The notes under the pieces are model-generated. The model was not told the DNA's origin. It made no database searches and saw nothing but the letters and a program-made list of their open reading frames with translations. From Selenomonas ruminantium AC2024 (GTDB lineage Bacteria; Bacillota; Negativicutes; Selenomonadales; Selenomonadaceae), in assembly GCF_000687995.1 (NCBI RefSeq), contig NZ_JIAC01000001.1, positions 868,001 through 932,000 of the forward strand: a stretch of DNA of 64,000 nt, given 5' to 3'. Below, piece by piece: positions 15,932 to 24,983 of this stretch. Every line of letters starts with the position of its first letter. The first letter of the stretch is position 1. A program made the translations under genes and the position numbers.

Positions 15932-16894
15932 TTGAGTGATAAAAAAGATAAATTGATGGTAGGCGGTCAGGCCGTGATTGAAGGGGTTATGATGCGCGGG
16001 CCGAAACTTACGGCAACGGCTGTGCGCGACCCGCAAGGGTGTATCCAGGTCGAGACCAAGCCTGTAAATTCCATTAGCGATAGATTTCCCATTTTGAAAA
16101 AGCCTTTTCTGCGGGGCACGGTGTCTTTGATTGAGTCACTGGTCATTGGCATGAAATCCCTGTCCTATTCGGCCAAGATGGCCGGGGAAGAGGACGAGCA
16201 ACTTTCCGACAAGGAAATGGCAGGCACCATTGTCTTTGCGCTGGTGCTGGCAAGTGTGCTCTTTATTGCCATCCCCACGGGAGCGGCCAAGCTCATTCAT
16301 GGTGCCACGGAGGACCCGGTGGTGCTGAACCTGTTGGAAGGTGTCTTGCGGCTGGTGATTTTCCTCATTTATATTTGGGGCATTTCGCGGCTGAAGGATA
16401 TTCGCCGGGTGTTCCAGTATCATGGGGCGGAGCACAAGACGATTTTTTGTTATGAAGCGGGGCTGCCGCTGACGGTGGAAAACGTACAGAAATTCCCCCG
16501 GCTTCATCCCCGCTGCGGCACCAACTTTTTGCTGATTGTGATGCTGGTGTCCATCTTTGTATTTGCTTTCTTAGGCTGGCCCTCTCTTTGGGAGCGCATT
16601 TTAAGCCGCATCCTGCTGCTGCCGGTGGTGGCGGGGATTTCCTATGAGATTATCCGTTTGGCCGGGCGCAGTAAGAACAGCTTCATCCAGACGGCCATCC
16701 GTCCGGGGCTTTGGCTTCAGTATCTCACGACCCGTCCCCCTGAGGACGATATGGTGGAAGTGGCCATTGAGTCCTTGAAAGCGGTTTTGCCGGAGGAGGA
16801 AATCCTGGAAGGGACGCCGGATTATATTCACAAGGAAAGCAGCGAAGCAGTGGTTGAGGAGAGTGTTCCCACAGCTGCCGCCGTTACAGAATGA
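15932..16894 (+). CDS. DUF1385 (YqhQ-like) membrane protein
   Basis: The protein has 320 residues. The N-terminal motif VGGQAVIEGVMMRGP and YHGAEHKTIFCYE with HPRCGTNFLLIV are the family signature. About four hydrophobic helices lie between residues 100 and 245. Its function is unknown, but it is widely found between rpmE and prfA in Firmicutes, as here. I chose the TTG at 15932 because AGGAGG lies 7 bases upstream; the frame is open further upstream without a ribosome site. The C-terminal 40 residues are acidic. Confidence 0.9.
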   Translation: MSDKKDKLMVGGQAVIEGVMMRGPKLTATAVRDPQGCIQVETKPVNSISDRFPILKKPFLRGTVSLIESLVIGMKSLSYSAKMAGEEDEQLSDKEMAGTIVFALVLASVLFIAIPTGAAKLIHGATEDPVVLNLLEGVLRLVIFLIYIWGISRLKDIRRVFQYHGAEHKTIFCYEAGLPLTVENVQKFPRLHPRCGTNFLLIVMLVSIFVFAFLGWPSLWERILSRILLLPVVAGISYEIIRLAGRSKNSFIQTAIRPGLWLQYLTTRPPEDDMVEVAIESLKAVLPEEEILEGTPDYIHKESSEAVVEESVPTAAAVTE

Positions 16895-16910
16895 TTTTGA
16901 GGTGAAATAA

Positions 16911-17978
16911 GTGCTGGAAAAACTCCAAGCCGTTGAAGATAAATTTTTGGAACTGGAATCGCTAATCAGCGACCCGGATGTGATTGCAGATATGAGCCGC
17001 TGGCAGAAGTACAGCAAGGAACATGCCAGCCTGACCCCCATCGTGGAAAAATTCCGGGAGTACAAGGATGTGGTCAAGGGCATCGAAGATGCCAAGGCCA
17101 TGTTTGCTGAATCGCTGGATGATGAGATGCGCAAGTTTGTGGAAGAGGAACTTGCAGAATTGAAGGGGCAGAAGGAAGCGCTCGACGCAGAACTGCCCAT
17201 CTTGCTGTTGCCCAAAGACCCCAATGACGACAAGAACGTCATCGTGGAAATCCGCGGCGGTGTCGGCGGTGAGGAAGCGGCGCTCTTTGCCGGTGACCTG
17301 TTCCGCATGTATGGCCGTTATGTGGAAAAGCAGGGCTGGAAGATGGAAATCATCGATGCCAGCCCCACGGAGCTCGGTGGCTATAAGGAAATTTCCTTCA
17401 TGGTCACGGGTTTCGGTGCTTACAGCAAGCTCAAATACGAAAGCGGCACCCATCGTGTACAGCGTGTGCCAGCGACTGAATCCGGCGGGCGCATTCATAC
17501 CTCGGCAGTCACCGTCGCGGTACTGCCGGAAGCAGAAGATGTGGATGTGGCTATTGACCCCAAGGATTTGCATATCGACCTTTACTGCGCGTCCGGTGCG
17601 GGCGGCCAGCACGTCAACCGCACGGAAAGTGCCATCCGCATTACCCATATTCCCACGGGAATTGTGGTGCAGTGTCAGGATGAGCGCTCTCAGCTCAAGA
17701 ACAAGGACAAGGCCATGAAGGTGCTGCGGGCAAGACTTCTCGACAAGGCCCAGCAGGAGCAGATGGATAACATTTCTGCTGACCGCAAGAATCAGGTGGG
17801 CAGCGGCGATAGAAGTGAGCGCATCCGCACCTATAACTTCCCGCAGGGGCGGGTGACCGACCATCGCATCGGCCTGACTTTGCACCGTATCGATGCTGTG
17901 CTTGCCGGTGACCTTGACGAAATCTTAAATGCCCTGATTACCGCTGACCAGGCGGAACGGCTGAAACAGGTGAAGTAA
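16911..17978 (+). CDS. prfA: Peptide chain release factor 1
   Basis: The protein has 355 residues and reads UAA and UAG stop codons. The GGQ motif is in [15 protein letters not shown], and the codon-recognition segment is [18 protein letters not shown], with PAT, the RF1-type tripeptide. It starts with GTG behind GAGGTGAAATAA. The next gene, prmC, begins inside the stop codon (TAATG), so the modifying enzyme is translated together with its substrate. Confidence 0.97.
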   Translation: MLEKLQAVEDKFLELESLISDPDVIADMSRWQKYSKEHASLTPIVEKFREYKDVVKGIEDAKAMFAESLDDEMRKFVEEELAELKGQKEALDAELPILLLPKDPNDDKNVIVEIRGGVGGEEAALFAGDLFRMYGRYVEKQGWKMEIIDASPTELGGYKEISFMVTGFGAYSKLKYESGTHRVQRVPATESGGRIHTSAVTVAVLPEAEDVDVAIDPKDLHIDLYCASGAGGQHVNRTESAIRITHIPTGIVVQCQDERSQLKNKDKAMKVLRARLLDKAQQEQMDNISADRKNQVGSGDRSERIRTYNFPQGRVTDHRIGLTLHRIDAVLAGDLDEILNALITADQAERLKQVK

Positions 17979-18853
17979 TGGCAGGAAATGAAATATGGAC
18001 AATCGGCCGCATTCTCAAATGGACGGAAGATTACTTTGCCCAGAAGGGCATTGAAAATCCCCGTCTGGACGCAGAGGTGCTGCTCGGTCATGTGCTTCAT
18101 AAACAGCGCATTTACCTCTATGTGCACTTTGATGAACCCCTGCAGGCGCACGAACTCACTGCCTTTCGGGAGATGATTAAGCAGCGCGTAAACCATGTGC
18201 CCGTGGCCTATATCTTAGGAGAAAAGGAATTCATGGGGCTGACCTTTAAGGTCACCAAGGATACGCTTGTACCCCGTCCTGATACGGAAATTCTCGTGCA
18301 GGGGGCTGTGGAACGCTTGCGTCAGCTGGGGGGGGATAATCCCCGCATTGCCGACATCGGCACTGGTACCGGGGCGGTGGGCCTTAGCGTCCTGCATTTT
18401 GTAAAAGATGCGGAACTTGATACCGTGGATATTTCCCCGCAAGCCAGAGCAGTGGCGGAGGAGAATGCGGCCAGCCTCGAGCTTATGGACAGGGCGCATT
18501 TCTTCACCGGGGATTTGCTCGCACCGTTGCAGGGAAAAACTTATACGGCAATTCTCTCCAATCCGCCCTATATTCCCAAAGCCGATATTGCCGGCTTGTC
18601 GGAGGATGTGCAGCTCAGTGAGCCGCATACGGCCCTGGACGGCGGTGAAGACGGCTTGGATTTTTACCGGCGGCTCTGCAGCGAGGCTCCGGCCATGCTG
18701 ATGGCTGGAGGTTTTATAGCCTTTGAAGTGGGGATTAACCAGGCGAAGGATGTGGCGGAACTTGCGCAGGCCAATCCCTTGATTACCCGCACGGAGATAC
18801 TGAAGGACTACGCCGGTATTGAGCGGGTTGTGATAGCTTGGAAAGAGGCGTAA
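17978..18853 (+). CDS. prmC: Release factor glutamine methyltransferase
   Basis: The protein has 291 residues. It N5-methylates the glutamine of the GGQ motif in release factors. An N-terminal helical domain is followed by the Rossmann methyltransferase: VPRPDTEILV, ADIGTGTGAVGLS (SAM binding), and the catalytic NPPYIP. Its ATG overlaps the prfA stop. Length and motifs are normal for the family. Confidence 0.96.
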   Translation: MAGNEIWTIGRILKWTEDYFAQKGIENPRLDAEVLLGHVLHKQRIYLYVHFDEPLQAHELTAFREMIKQRVNHVPVAYILGEKEFMGLTFKVTKDTLVPRPDTEILVQGAVERLRQLGGDNPRIADIGTGTGAVGLSVLHFVKDAELDTVDISPQARAVAEENAASLELMDRAHFFTGDLLAPLQGKTYTAILSNPPYIPKADIAGLSEDVQLSEPHTALDGGEDGLDFYRRLCSEAPAMLMAGGFIAFEVGINQAKDVAELAQANPLITRTEILKDYAGIERVVIAWKEA

Positions 18854-18864
18854 GAAGTAAGAAC

Positions 18865-19926
18865 ATGCAGACGAAATGTATTCAGATAGATAATGTCAAA
18901 GCCCGGAAGGAAGCTCTCCATGAAGCAGGAGAGCTTATCCGCCGTGGCGAAGTGGTGGCGTTCCCCACGGAAACGGTGTACGGTCTGGGGGCCAATGGCC
19001 TTGATGCAGATGCCTGCGCCAAAATTTATCAGGCCAAGGGGCGCCCATCGGATAATCCGCTGATTCTCCATGTGGCCAATCGTTCCATGATTGACCAGAT
19101 TGCCACACGGATTCCCGAAAAGGCGGAAAAACTTATCGCTGCGTTCTGTCCCGGCCCCATCACCTTGATTCTGCCCCGCAAGGCAATCGTGCCTGACAGG
19201 ATTACCGGAGGTTTGGCGACTGTCGGTGTAAGGATGCCGGAACATGATGTGGCAAGGGCTTTAATTGCCGCCGCAGGTGTGCCCATTGCGGCGCCATCGG
19301 CCAATATCTCTGGCCGTCCCAGTCCGACCACAGCAGAGTCGGTATTGGTGGACATGGAGGGAAAGATTCCCATGGTTCTCGATGGCGGTGCCTGTGATTT
19401 CGGTGTAGAGTCCACCATTGTAGATGCCACGGGGGACAAGGCCATCATCCTGCGTCCCGGTGCCATTACGAAAGAAATGCTCGAAGAAGTTTTGGGCGAA
19501 GGCAGTGTCATCATTGACCCCGCACTCGTGGGTGCGGATTCTGTGCCCAAGGCACCGGGGATGAAGTACACCCATTATGCACCAAAAGCTCCGTTGACAC
19601 TGATTGAAGGTATGCCCACCCGCATGGCACGGGCGTTCCAGCAGGAAGTCAAACGCCTGCAGAGTGAAGGTCATATCGTGGGCGTCATGGCCAGCCATGA
19701 AGTGCTAAAAGAACTGAAGGAGGTTTTGCCTCAGGAGCTGATGGCAGATTACGGCCATCAGGGGAACCTGCCTGCCATTGCGGCCAATATCTATGAGGCT
19801 CTGCGCAGCTTTGATGAAAAAGAAGCCGATATTCTGCTGGGAGAGGGGACGACCTCGGAAGGATTGGGGCTGGCGATTATGAATCGGCTGCATAAGGCTA
19901 GTGGGTTTCGGACGATAAACGCTTGA
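18865..19926 (+). CDS. ywlC: L-threonylcarbamoyladenylate synthase (Sua5/YwlC type)
   Basis: The protein has 353 residues. It makes threonylcarbamoyl-AMP for the t6A37 modification of ANN-decoding tRNAs. The TsaC/YrdC domain (about 10-210) has PTETVYGLGANGLD, KGRPSDNPL, GPITLIL and APSANISGRPSPT; a C-terminal Sua5 domain (about 245-350) follows, with KYTHYAPKAPL in the linker. The ATG at 18865 is 11 bases after prmC; an in-frame TTG at 18838 inside prmC lacks a ribosome site. Its position after prmC is conserved in Firmicutes. Confidence 0.95.
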   Translation: MQTKCIQIDNVKARKEALHEAGELIRRGEVVAFPTETVYGLGANGLDADACAKIYQAKGRPSDNPLILHVANRSMIDQIATRIPEKAEKLIAAFCPGPITLILPRKAIVPDRITGGLATVGVRMPEHDVARALIAAAGVPIAAPSANISGRPSPTTAESVLVDMEGKIPMVLDGGACDFGVESTIVDATGDKAIILRPGAITKEMLEEVLGEGSVIIDPALVGADSVPKAPGMKYTHYAPKAPLTLIEGMPTRMARAFQQEVKRLQSEGHIVGVMASHEVLKELKEVLPQELMADYGHQGNLPAIAANIYEALRSFDEKEADILLGEGTTSEGLGLAIMNRLHKASGFRTINA

Positions 19927-19988
19927 TTTTTGCATAATGAGTGCTGGCGCAGGTGCTTACTTTTTGGCCGGCGCCCTAAATACAGGCA

Positions 19989-20159
19989 GGCACAAGTGCT
20001 TACTTTTGGGCTTCCGCGCAAATGGCTCCTTCGGTAATGCCGTTTATTTAGTTACCTGCTCCGGTTACCACGTCGCGGCTTTCAGCGTTGTGTTTAGTTT
20101 TTTCTTTGGGGAGCCAGCCTGCGGCAGTGCGCTCCACCCCAAAAGCAAGCACGTGTGCC
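19989..20159. repeat. Large imperfect palindrome E
   Basis: The segment 19989-20029 is a near inverse complement of 20110-20159: GGCACAAGTGCTTACTTTTGGG against CCCCAAAAGCAAGCACGTGTGCC, and GGCTCC against GGAGCC. A partial direct copy of the left arm (GGTGCTTACTTTTTGG) lies at 19952-19967. Inside, GGTAA and TTACC form a smaller stem. It lacks the conserved loop of elements A-D. No credible gene occurs between 19927 and 20634. Confidence 0.65.
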
Positions 20160-20218
20160 AAGCTCATGGGGATACTGTAGATTTTCAGCGCTTGCTGCTA
20201 CGATTTATATAAAATATG

Positions 20219-20259
20219 AAGTTCCTTGCAAGAGGGTAATCTCGTGCAGGGAACTTTTT
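20219..20259 (+). terminator. Intrinsic terminator after palindrome E
   Basis: AAGTTCCTTGCA and TGCAGGGAACTT pair (one G-U) around a 14-base loop, followed by T. It could end the ywlC transcript or an untranslated RNA from the 20.0-20.2 kb region. Confidence 0.7.
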
Positions 20260-20305
20260 CGTATATTCAGGAGAGAAAAACTGAAGAAAAGCAATGCGAC
20301 AGCGA

Positions 20306-20500
20306 GCGGCGGGTGGGGAATGTCTGGCTGGAGCGTAAGGCATAGAGCGTTAAGAAATATTTTTTGCCATACCGCTGTTTTAGCTGGGAAAGTCTATTGT
20401 TTGAGCGGAGCGAGTTTTGACTTTCCCAGCTAATGGATTAAGGGCAAAAAATATTTTAGCTCTAGGCATTAGCGGAAGACAGATATTCCCCGCCCGCCGC
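20306..20500. repeat. Nested palindromic element B (inverted orientation)
   Basis: Three concentric stems: outer 21 bp with two G-U positions (20306-20326 with 20480-20500), middle 14 bp AAATATTTTTTGCC (20355-20368 with 20443-20456), inner 15 bp (20380-20394 with 20419-20433). The 24-base loop read on the minus strand contains AACTCGCTCCGCTCAAACA, the same core as elements A and C. The middle stem is identical in sequence to that of element D. Confidence 0.85.
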
Positions 20501-20634
20501 GCCTTGCACCTCGAATCAAGAATATTGTATCTCAAAAGAAAACTTTACCTACAGGCAGGAAACCGCCTTTGCGAGTAGAATTATTCCTATAAAACGCAAT
20601 ATTCGCATAAAAAGATTCTAAGGAGGGAGAATTT

Positions 20635-22431
20635 ATGTTTTTTATGAAGTCAGTAAAAGGCAAACTGACAGCGCTGTTCGTGGCGGTCAGTGTCTTTGCA
20701 ACGATGGCAGTGGGATGTTATTTTTTATACGTCACCATCACAGACAACGACAAATTAGTGGAGGAGTACCACAAGGAATTGGCTGACCACTACGATAGGG
20801 AGCTGCGCTTGCAGACAGAAGGTGTGGTTTCCTCGCTGAACGGCATTTATGCCCGCCAGCAGTCCGGAGAATTCACCGAGGCGCAGGCTAAGGAACTTTG
20901 CCTCGATGTTCTGCGCTCCGTGCGCTATGACGAAGGCAAGGGCTATTTCTTTGCCGATGAAAAGACTACTGGTATCTGCGTGGCTCATGCCGGCAACCGC
21001 AGTGCTGAAGGCAAAATGCGCCGCGGCGAAAAAGACCCCAATGGCGTGCCCTACATGGAAAACATGCTGAAAGAAGGCCAGAAGGATGGCGGCGGTTTTG
21101 TCAACTTCTCTTACCCGAAACCGGGCGAAAGCCAGCCCCTGCCGAAACGCAACTACGTTATGGAATTCAAGCCCTATGGCTGGATTGTTGGTACCGGCTC
21201 CTGGATTGACTACATTGACGCAGAATCTGCCAAATACATGAAAGAAAATCAGGAAGCCCTCTATAAGAAAATCGTGATTTCGGCAATTATCATTGTGATT
21301 GTGTCGGCAATCATGGCTGCATTGGGCGTAAAGATTGCCCAGAGTTTCGGCGACCCCATCAGCTTCGTGACGGGCAGACTGCAGAAATTTGCCCATGGGG
21401 ATTACCGGGCAGAACCCGTTAAGCCGGAGTATACGGCCCGGGAGGACGAAATCGGCCAGATGGTGGAAATCCTCAAGGTTCTGGGCGGTAATATGCGTCA
21501 TCTTATGGGCTCCATCAAAGAGTCGGCTGACCAGGTGGCTAGCGACGCAGCGCAGCTCAATGAAATGACCACCCAGTCTGCAGCTGCCAGCCAGCAGGTG
21601 GCAGAATCCATCACGGACGTGGCTGGGGCAACCAACAAACAGCTGGCCGCTATCGATGATGCTTCGCAGTCCATGGATACCTTGATGGAACGCATTGGCG
21701 GCATGGCCCACAATGCCCGCCGGGCCGCTGTGGAAACCCAGCAGGCCACGGAAAAAGCCCAGAACGGTAATCAAGTGGTTACCCGCACCGTTAAGGATAT
21801 GGCCCGCCTCTCGGAAGTTGTAGGCGAATCGGCTCGCGTAGTCAACAGTCTGGGTGAGCGTTCCGATACCATCGGACGCATTACCGATACCATTTCCGGC
21901 ATTGCTGAGCAGACGAATTTGCTGGCCCTCAATGCGGCTATTGAAGCAGCCCGTGCCGGTGATGCAGGTCGCGGCTTTGCTGTAGTCGCTGATGAAATCC
22001 GCAAGCTGGCTGCCCAGTCCGAAGAAGCTGCCAGTCAGATTGCCAGCCTCATTGGCCAGATTCAGAATGAAACGCAGCAGGCCGTCAATAGCATGAACGA
22101 AGGTACGGAAAATCTGGCTACGGCCAAAGACAGTGTCGAGGAAACCGGCCGGGAATTCTCTGCTATTGTGGAACTGGTGGAAAAAATCGCCAGCCGTTCC
22201 CAGCAGATTGCCAGCGCCTCCAAGGAAGCTACGGACAGTGCTGACAGCTGTCAGTCGGCCATCCATGACATTGAGGAAATGAGCCGCAGCGTGGTTTCTA
22301 ATTCCGAAACCGTATCGGCGGCCACCGAGCAGCAGTCCGCATCCGTTCATGAAATGAATACCAACAGCGAACAGCTGGCGAAGATGGCCAGCATGCTGCA
22401 GGATGAAGTGCAGAAATTCAAAGTAGAATGA
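20635..22431 (+). CDS. Methyl-accepting chemotaxis protein with Cache sensor
   Basis: The protein has 598 residues. Helix 1 (about 10-32) and helix 2 (about 211-235) flank an extracellular sCache_2-like domain with [21 protein letters not shown] and [14 protein letters not shown], a fold that often binds small carboxylates. A HAMP domain (235-290) and the signalling hairpin follow; its tip is [19 protein letters not shown]. It would signal to CheA/CheW. AGGAGGG lies 7 bases before the ATG. The gene is monocistronic and no che genes are near. It ends in a hairpin at 22447-22475. Confidence 0.95.
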   Translation: MFFMKSVKGKLTALFVAVSVFATMAVGCYFLYVTITDNDKLVEEYHKELADHYDRELRLQTEGVVSSLNGIYARQQSGEFTEAQAKELCLDVLRSVRYDEGKGYFFADEKTTGICVAHAGNRSAEGKMRRGEKDPNGVPYMENMLKEGQKDGGGFVNFSYPKPGESQPLPKRNYVMEFKPYGWIVGTGSWIDYIDAESAKYMKENQEALYKKIVISAIIIVIVSAIMAALGVKIAQSFGDPISFVTGRLQKFAHGDYRAEPVKPEYTAREDEIGQMVEILKVLGGNMRHLMGSIKESADQVASDAAQLNEMTTQSAAASQQVAESITDVAGATNKQLAAIDDASQSMDTLMERIGGMAHNARRAAVETQQATEKAQNGNQVVTRTVKDMARLSEVVGESARVVNSLGERSDTIGRITDTISGIAEQTNLLALNAAIEAARAGDAGRGFAVVADEIRKLAAQSEEAASQIASLIGQIQNETQQAVNSMNEGTENLATAKDSVEETGREFSAIVELVEKIASRSQQIASASKEATDSADSCQSAIHDIEEMSRSVVSNSETVSAATEQQSASVHEMNTNSEQLAKMASMLQDEVQKFKVE

Positions 22432-22446
22432 TGATTCCAATTAAAA

Positions 22447-22475
22447 CCAGCCGTCCCATTTACAGGGGCGGCTGG
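22447..22475 (+). terminator. Hairpin after the chemoreceptor gene
   Basis: CCAGCCGTCCC pairs with GGGGCGGCTGG (one G-U). The T-tract is weak. Confidence 0.55.
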
Positions 22476-22526
22476 CTTATGGTAAAATATTAGCGTGTAG
22501 ACAATTATATTTTAGGAGGTAGTAAT

Positions 22527-23066
22527 ATGAGTAAATACGCTGGAACCCAAACCGAGAAGAATTTGGAAGCTGCTTTTGCAGGAGAGAGCCAGGCACGTAA
22601 CAAGTACACTTACTATGCTTCAAAAGCCAAGAAGGAAGGCTTTGAGCAGATTGCTGCCCTATTCTTAAAAACAGCTGACAATGAAAAAGAACATGCCAAG
22701 ATGTGGTTCAAGGAACTCCATGATGGCATGCCCGATACGACGGTAAACTTAAAAGATGCCGCTGATGGCGAAAACTACGAATGGACGGATATGTACGCCG
22801 GATTTGCGAAGACCGCCGAGGAAGAAGGCTTCCCGGAACTGGCTGCCAAGTTCCGTCTCGTGGCCGATATTGAAAAGCACCATGAGGAACGCTATCGTGC
22901 GCTGTTGAAGAATGTCGAAGCACAGGAAGTATTCCAGAAGAGCGAAGTAAAAGTTTGGGAATGCCGCAACTGCGGACATATCGTGGTGGGCACCAAGGCG
23001 CCGCAGATTTGCCCGGCTTGCGCTCATCCGCAGAGTTACTTCGAGATTCATGCGGAAAACTATTAA
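22527..23066 (+). CDS. rbr: Rubrerythrin
   Basis: The protein has 179 residues. It reduces hydrogen peroxide in anaerobes. The four-helix diiron domain (1-140) has [27 protein letters not shown] and [10 protein letters not shown] supplying Glu and His ligands. The rubredoxin-like tail has CRNCG and CPACAHP, four cysteines for one iron. TAGGAGGT precedes the ATG. It appears monocistronic and is followed by the short palindromic element C. Confidence 0.96.
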   Translation: MSKYAGTQTEKNLEAAFAGESQARNKYTYYASKAKKEGFEQIAALFLKTADNEKEHAKMWFKELHDGMPDTTVNLKDAADGENYEWTDMYAGFAKTAEEEGFPELAAKFRLVADIEKHHEERYRALLKNVEAQEVFQKSEVKVWECRNCGHIVVGTKAPQICPACAHPQSYFEIHAENY

Positions 23067-23141
23067 TTGGCGGCAGGGAAAGTTGCCCGGCGTGGCCGTG
23101 CTGCTTTGCCAGTCTGCGCATAGACCGTAAGCTAAAACAAA

Positions 23142-23232
23142 TTTTGACCTTTTAATGAAATAGCTCTAAAAGCCATAAACTCGCTTTGCTCAGACAAATG
23201 GCTTTTAGAGCTATTTTTTCGTATGGTCAAAA
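23142..23232. repeat. Palindromic element C (short form, terminator-like)
   Basis: An inner 19-bp stem (23158-23176 with 23198-23216) has the 21-base loop, positions 23177-23197, whose core is AACTCGCTTTGCTCAGACAA. Six T follow (23214-23219). A short outer stem TTTTGACC/GGTCAAAA (23142-23149 with 23225-23232) encloses it. The loop matches element A almost base for base while the stem sequence is unrelated. It likely ends rubrerythrin transcription. Confidence 0.85.
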
Positions 23233-23241
23233 AAGTGCCTT

Positions 23242-23273
23242 CCCCTTTGGGGAAGGTGCCCCGCAGGGGCGGA
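23242..23273. repeat. Double-hairpin REP-like sequence
   Basis: Two adjacent hairpins, CCTTCCCC-TTT-GGGGAAGG and GCCCC-GCA-GGGGC, are followed by GGATGAGG. I recognise this double hairpin as an intergenic repeat type common in Firmicutes genomes. A partial relative lies at 55355-55374. Confidence 0.6.
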
Positions 23274-23315
23274 TGAGGTTAGGATGTTACACAAGTATTC
23301 CCAACATGGTATAGA

Positions 23316-24380
23316 TTAGCGCTGCAGGATTTCCAAGATGGCATTGCCGATTTCGTTGGTTTTGGCCGTGCCTCCTAAGTCGGGGGTGAGTGTCTTTTTC
23401 TCCTGCAGCAGGGTTTCGATGGCATCGATGACCTTCTTGCCCCATTCTTCCTGTTCGAAGAAGTCAAGCATCTGACTGACGCTCCAGATGGCGGCGAGGG
23501 GATTGGCAAGACCTTTGCCCGCGATATCCGGGGCGCTGCCGTGGATGGGTTCAAACATGCTGGGGAATTTCTTTTCCGGGTTGAGGTTGGCACCGGCGGC
23601 AAGACCCATGCCGCCGGCGATGGCGGCGCCTAAATCCGTCAGGATATCGCCGAAGAGATTGCTGGTTACGACAATCTGGAAGCGGGCAGGATTTTTGACG
23701 AAGAACATGCTGGCGGCATCGACCATAAGGCTGGAGGTTTCGACTTCGGGATATTCCTTGCCGACTTCGGCAAAGATTTCATTCCAGAACACCATGGAGT
23801 AACCAAGGGCATTGGCCTTGCTGACATTGGTCAGGGTCTTGCCCTCTTTTTTCGCCAGCTCATAGGCATAGCGGATAACACGCTCACAGCCCTTGCGCGA
23901 GAAGACGCCGGTCTGCAAAGCGATTTCCTGCTCCGTGCCGGGATAGAGGCGGCTGCCCACATTGGCGTACTCGCCTTCGCTGTTTTCCCGCACGACAATC
24001 ATGTCGATGTCTTCTTCTTTCACATATTTGAGGGGGCAGGGAGCACCTTTTAAGAGTTTCACCGGCCGCAGGTTGATGTACTCGTCAAAGCCCTTGCGGA
24101 TTTTTAAGAGCAGGCCCTGCAGGGAAACATCATCGGGCACGCCGGGATAGCCCACGGCGCCAAGGTAAATGGCGTCAAAATCTTTGAGGATGGAGAGTCC
24201 GTCCTCGGGCATCATTTTCCCTTCCCGCAGATAATATTCACAGCCCCAGGGAAAATCCGTAAATTCAACCTTGAAGCTGCCGTCCATTTCCGCAATGCCG
24301 GCGAGGACTTTTTTACCTTCGTCAATAACGTCCGGGCCAATGCCATCTCCGGCAATCACGGCGATTTTATAAGTTTGCAT
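23316..24380 (-). CDS. Tartrate/D-malate-type decarboxylating dehydrogenase
   Basis: The protein has 354 residues, in the isocitrate/isopropylmalate dehydrogenase family. IAGDGIGPDVIDEG opens the NAD-binding fold; MIVVRENSEGEY, the metal-binding VDAASM and SNLFGDILTDLGA, and PIHGSAPDIAG are family motifs. The substrate helix LLLKIRKGFDEYINLRPVKL matches tartrate/D-malate dehydrogenases better than LeuB. It would oxidise D-malate or tartrate with NAD. AAAGAAGG lies 7 bases before the ATG at 24380; the ATG at 24413 has no site. It stands alone, with no leu genes near. Confidence 0.85.
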   Translation of the reverse strand: MQTYKIAVIAGDGIGPDVIDEGKKVLAGIAEMDGSFKVEFTDFPWGCEYYLREGKMMPEDGLSILKDFDAIYLGAVGYPGVPDDVSLQGLLLKIRKGFDEYINLRPVKLLKGAPCPLKYVKEEDIDMIVVRENSEGEYANVGSRLYPGTEQEIALQTGVFSRKGCERVIRYAYELAKKEGKTLTNVSKANALGYSMVFWNEIFAEVGKEYPEVETSSLMVDAASMFFVKNPARFQIVVTSNLFGDILTDLGAAIAGGMGLAAGANLNPEKKFPSMFEPIHGSAPDIAGKGLANPLAAIWSVSQMLDFFEQEEWGKKVIDAIETLLQEKKTLTPDLGGTAKTNEIGNAILEILQR

Positions 24381-24536
24381 CGTAAAACCTTCTTTCTGCA
24401 TAGAACAACACATTTTTATATATTCGTCATAAGGGAGAGAAAAACCTTGTGAGTATTAGTTTTATCATGGGTGATTGGCATTTTCCTAGTGGGAGGAGTA
24501 TAATTTGAGCAGAAGAAAGAATAGGTGAGGTGCTTT

Positions 24537-24983
24537 ATGAGTCAGGAACTTACGGAATTGCAACAGCAGATTGTGCGCTTTTATCATCATAATCCCTTTG
24601 TGGAATATCTTCATATTCAGGTACAGCCGCTTCCTAGTGGTGAAGTGCGGCTCGAACTGCCCATTGACGAGGTACATACCAACCTATACGGCATTGCCCA
24701 TGGTGGTGTGCTCATGACGATGGCTGATACAGCTATGGGGGCGGTCTGCCTGGCCTGCAATAAAAAAGTAGTTACCATCAGTCTTACGACGGACTTCCTC
24801 CATGCGGTGCCGCTTACGGCTAAAGTGGTCACCACGGCGAAAGTCCTCCATGATGGGCGCCATACGATGACCTGCGAATGCGAGCTCAAAAGCGAAGAGG
24901 GCAAGATTTTTGCCAAGGCTCACGGCAATTTCTACGTGCTGGGAAAATTTGTGGAAGCTGAGGAAGGGAGCGAGGAGTCGTGA
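24537..24983 (+). CDS. PaaI-type hotdog thioesterase
   Basis: The protein has 148 residues. The single hotdog domain has NLYGIAHGGVLMTMADTAMG, the helix signature of the PaaI/YbaW group with its catalytic acid. These enzymes hydrolyse acyl- or aryl-CoA esters. The ATG at 24537 follows GGTGAGG. The M18 peptidase starts with a GTG overlapping its stop, so the two are co-translated, although their functions are not obviously linked. Confidence 0.85.
   Translation: MSQELTELQQQIVRFYHHNPFVEYLHIQVQPLPSGEVRLELPIDEVHTNLYGIAHGGVLMTMADTAMGAVCLACNKKVVTISLTTDFLHAVPLTAKVVTTAKVLHDGRHTMTCECELKSEEGKIFAKAHGNFYVLGKFVEAEEGSEES

Noticed and set aside
19937-20433. Two ORFs of about 91 codons
   Set aside because: They run through palindromes E and B, lack ribosome sites and have Cys/Ser-rich random composition.
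20755-22440. 561-codon minus-strand ORF
   Set aside because: Antisense to the chemoreceptor gene with no start signal.
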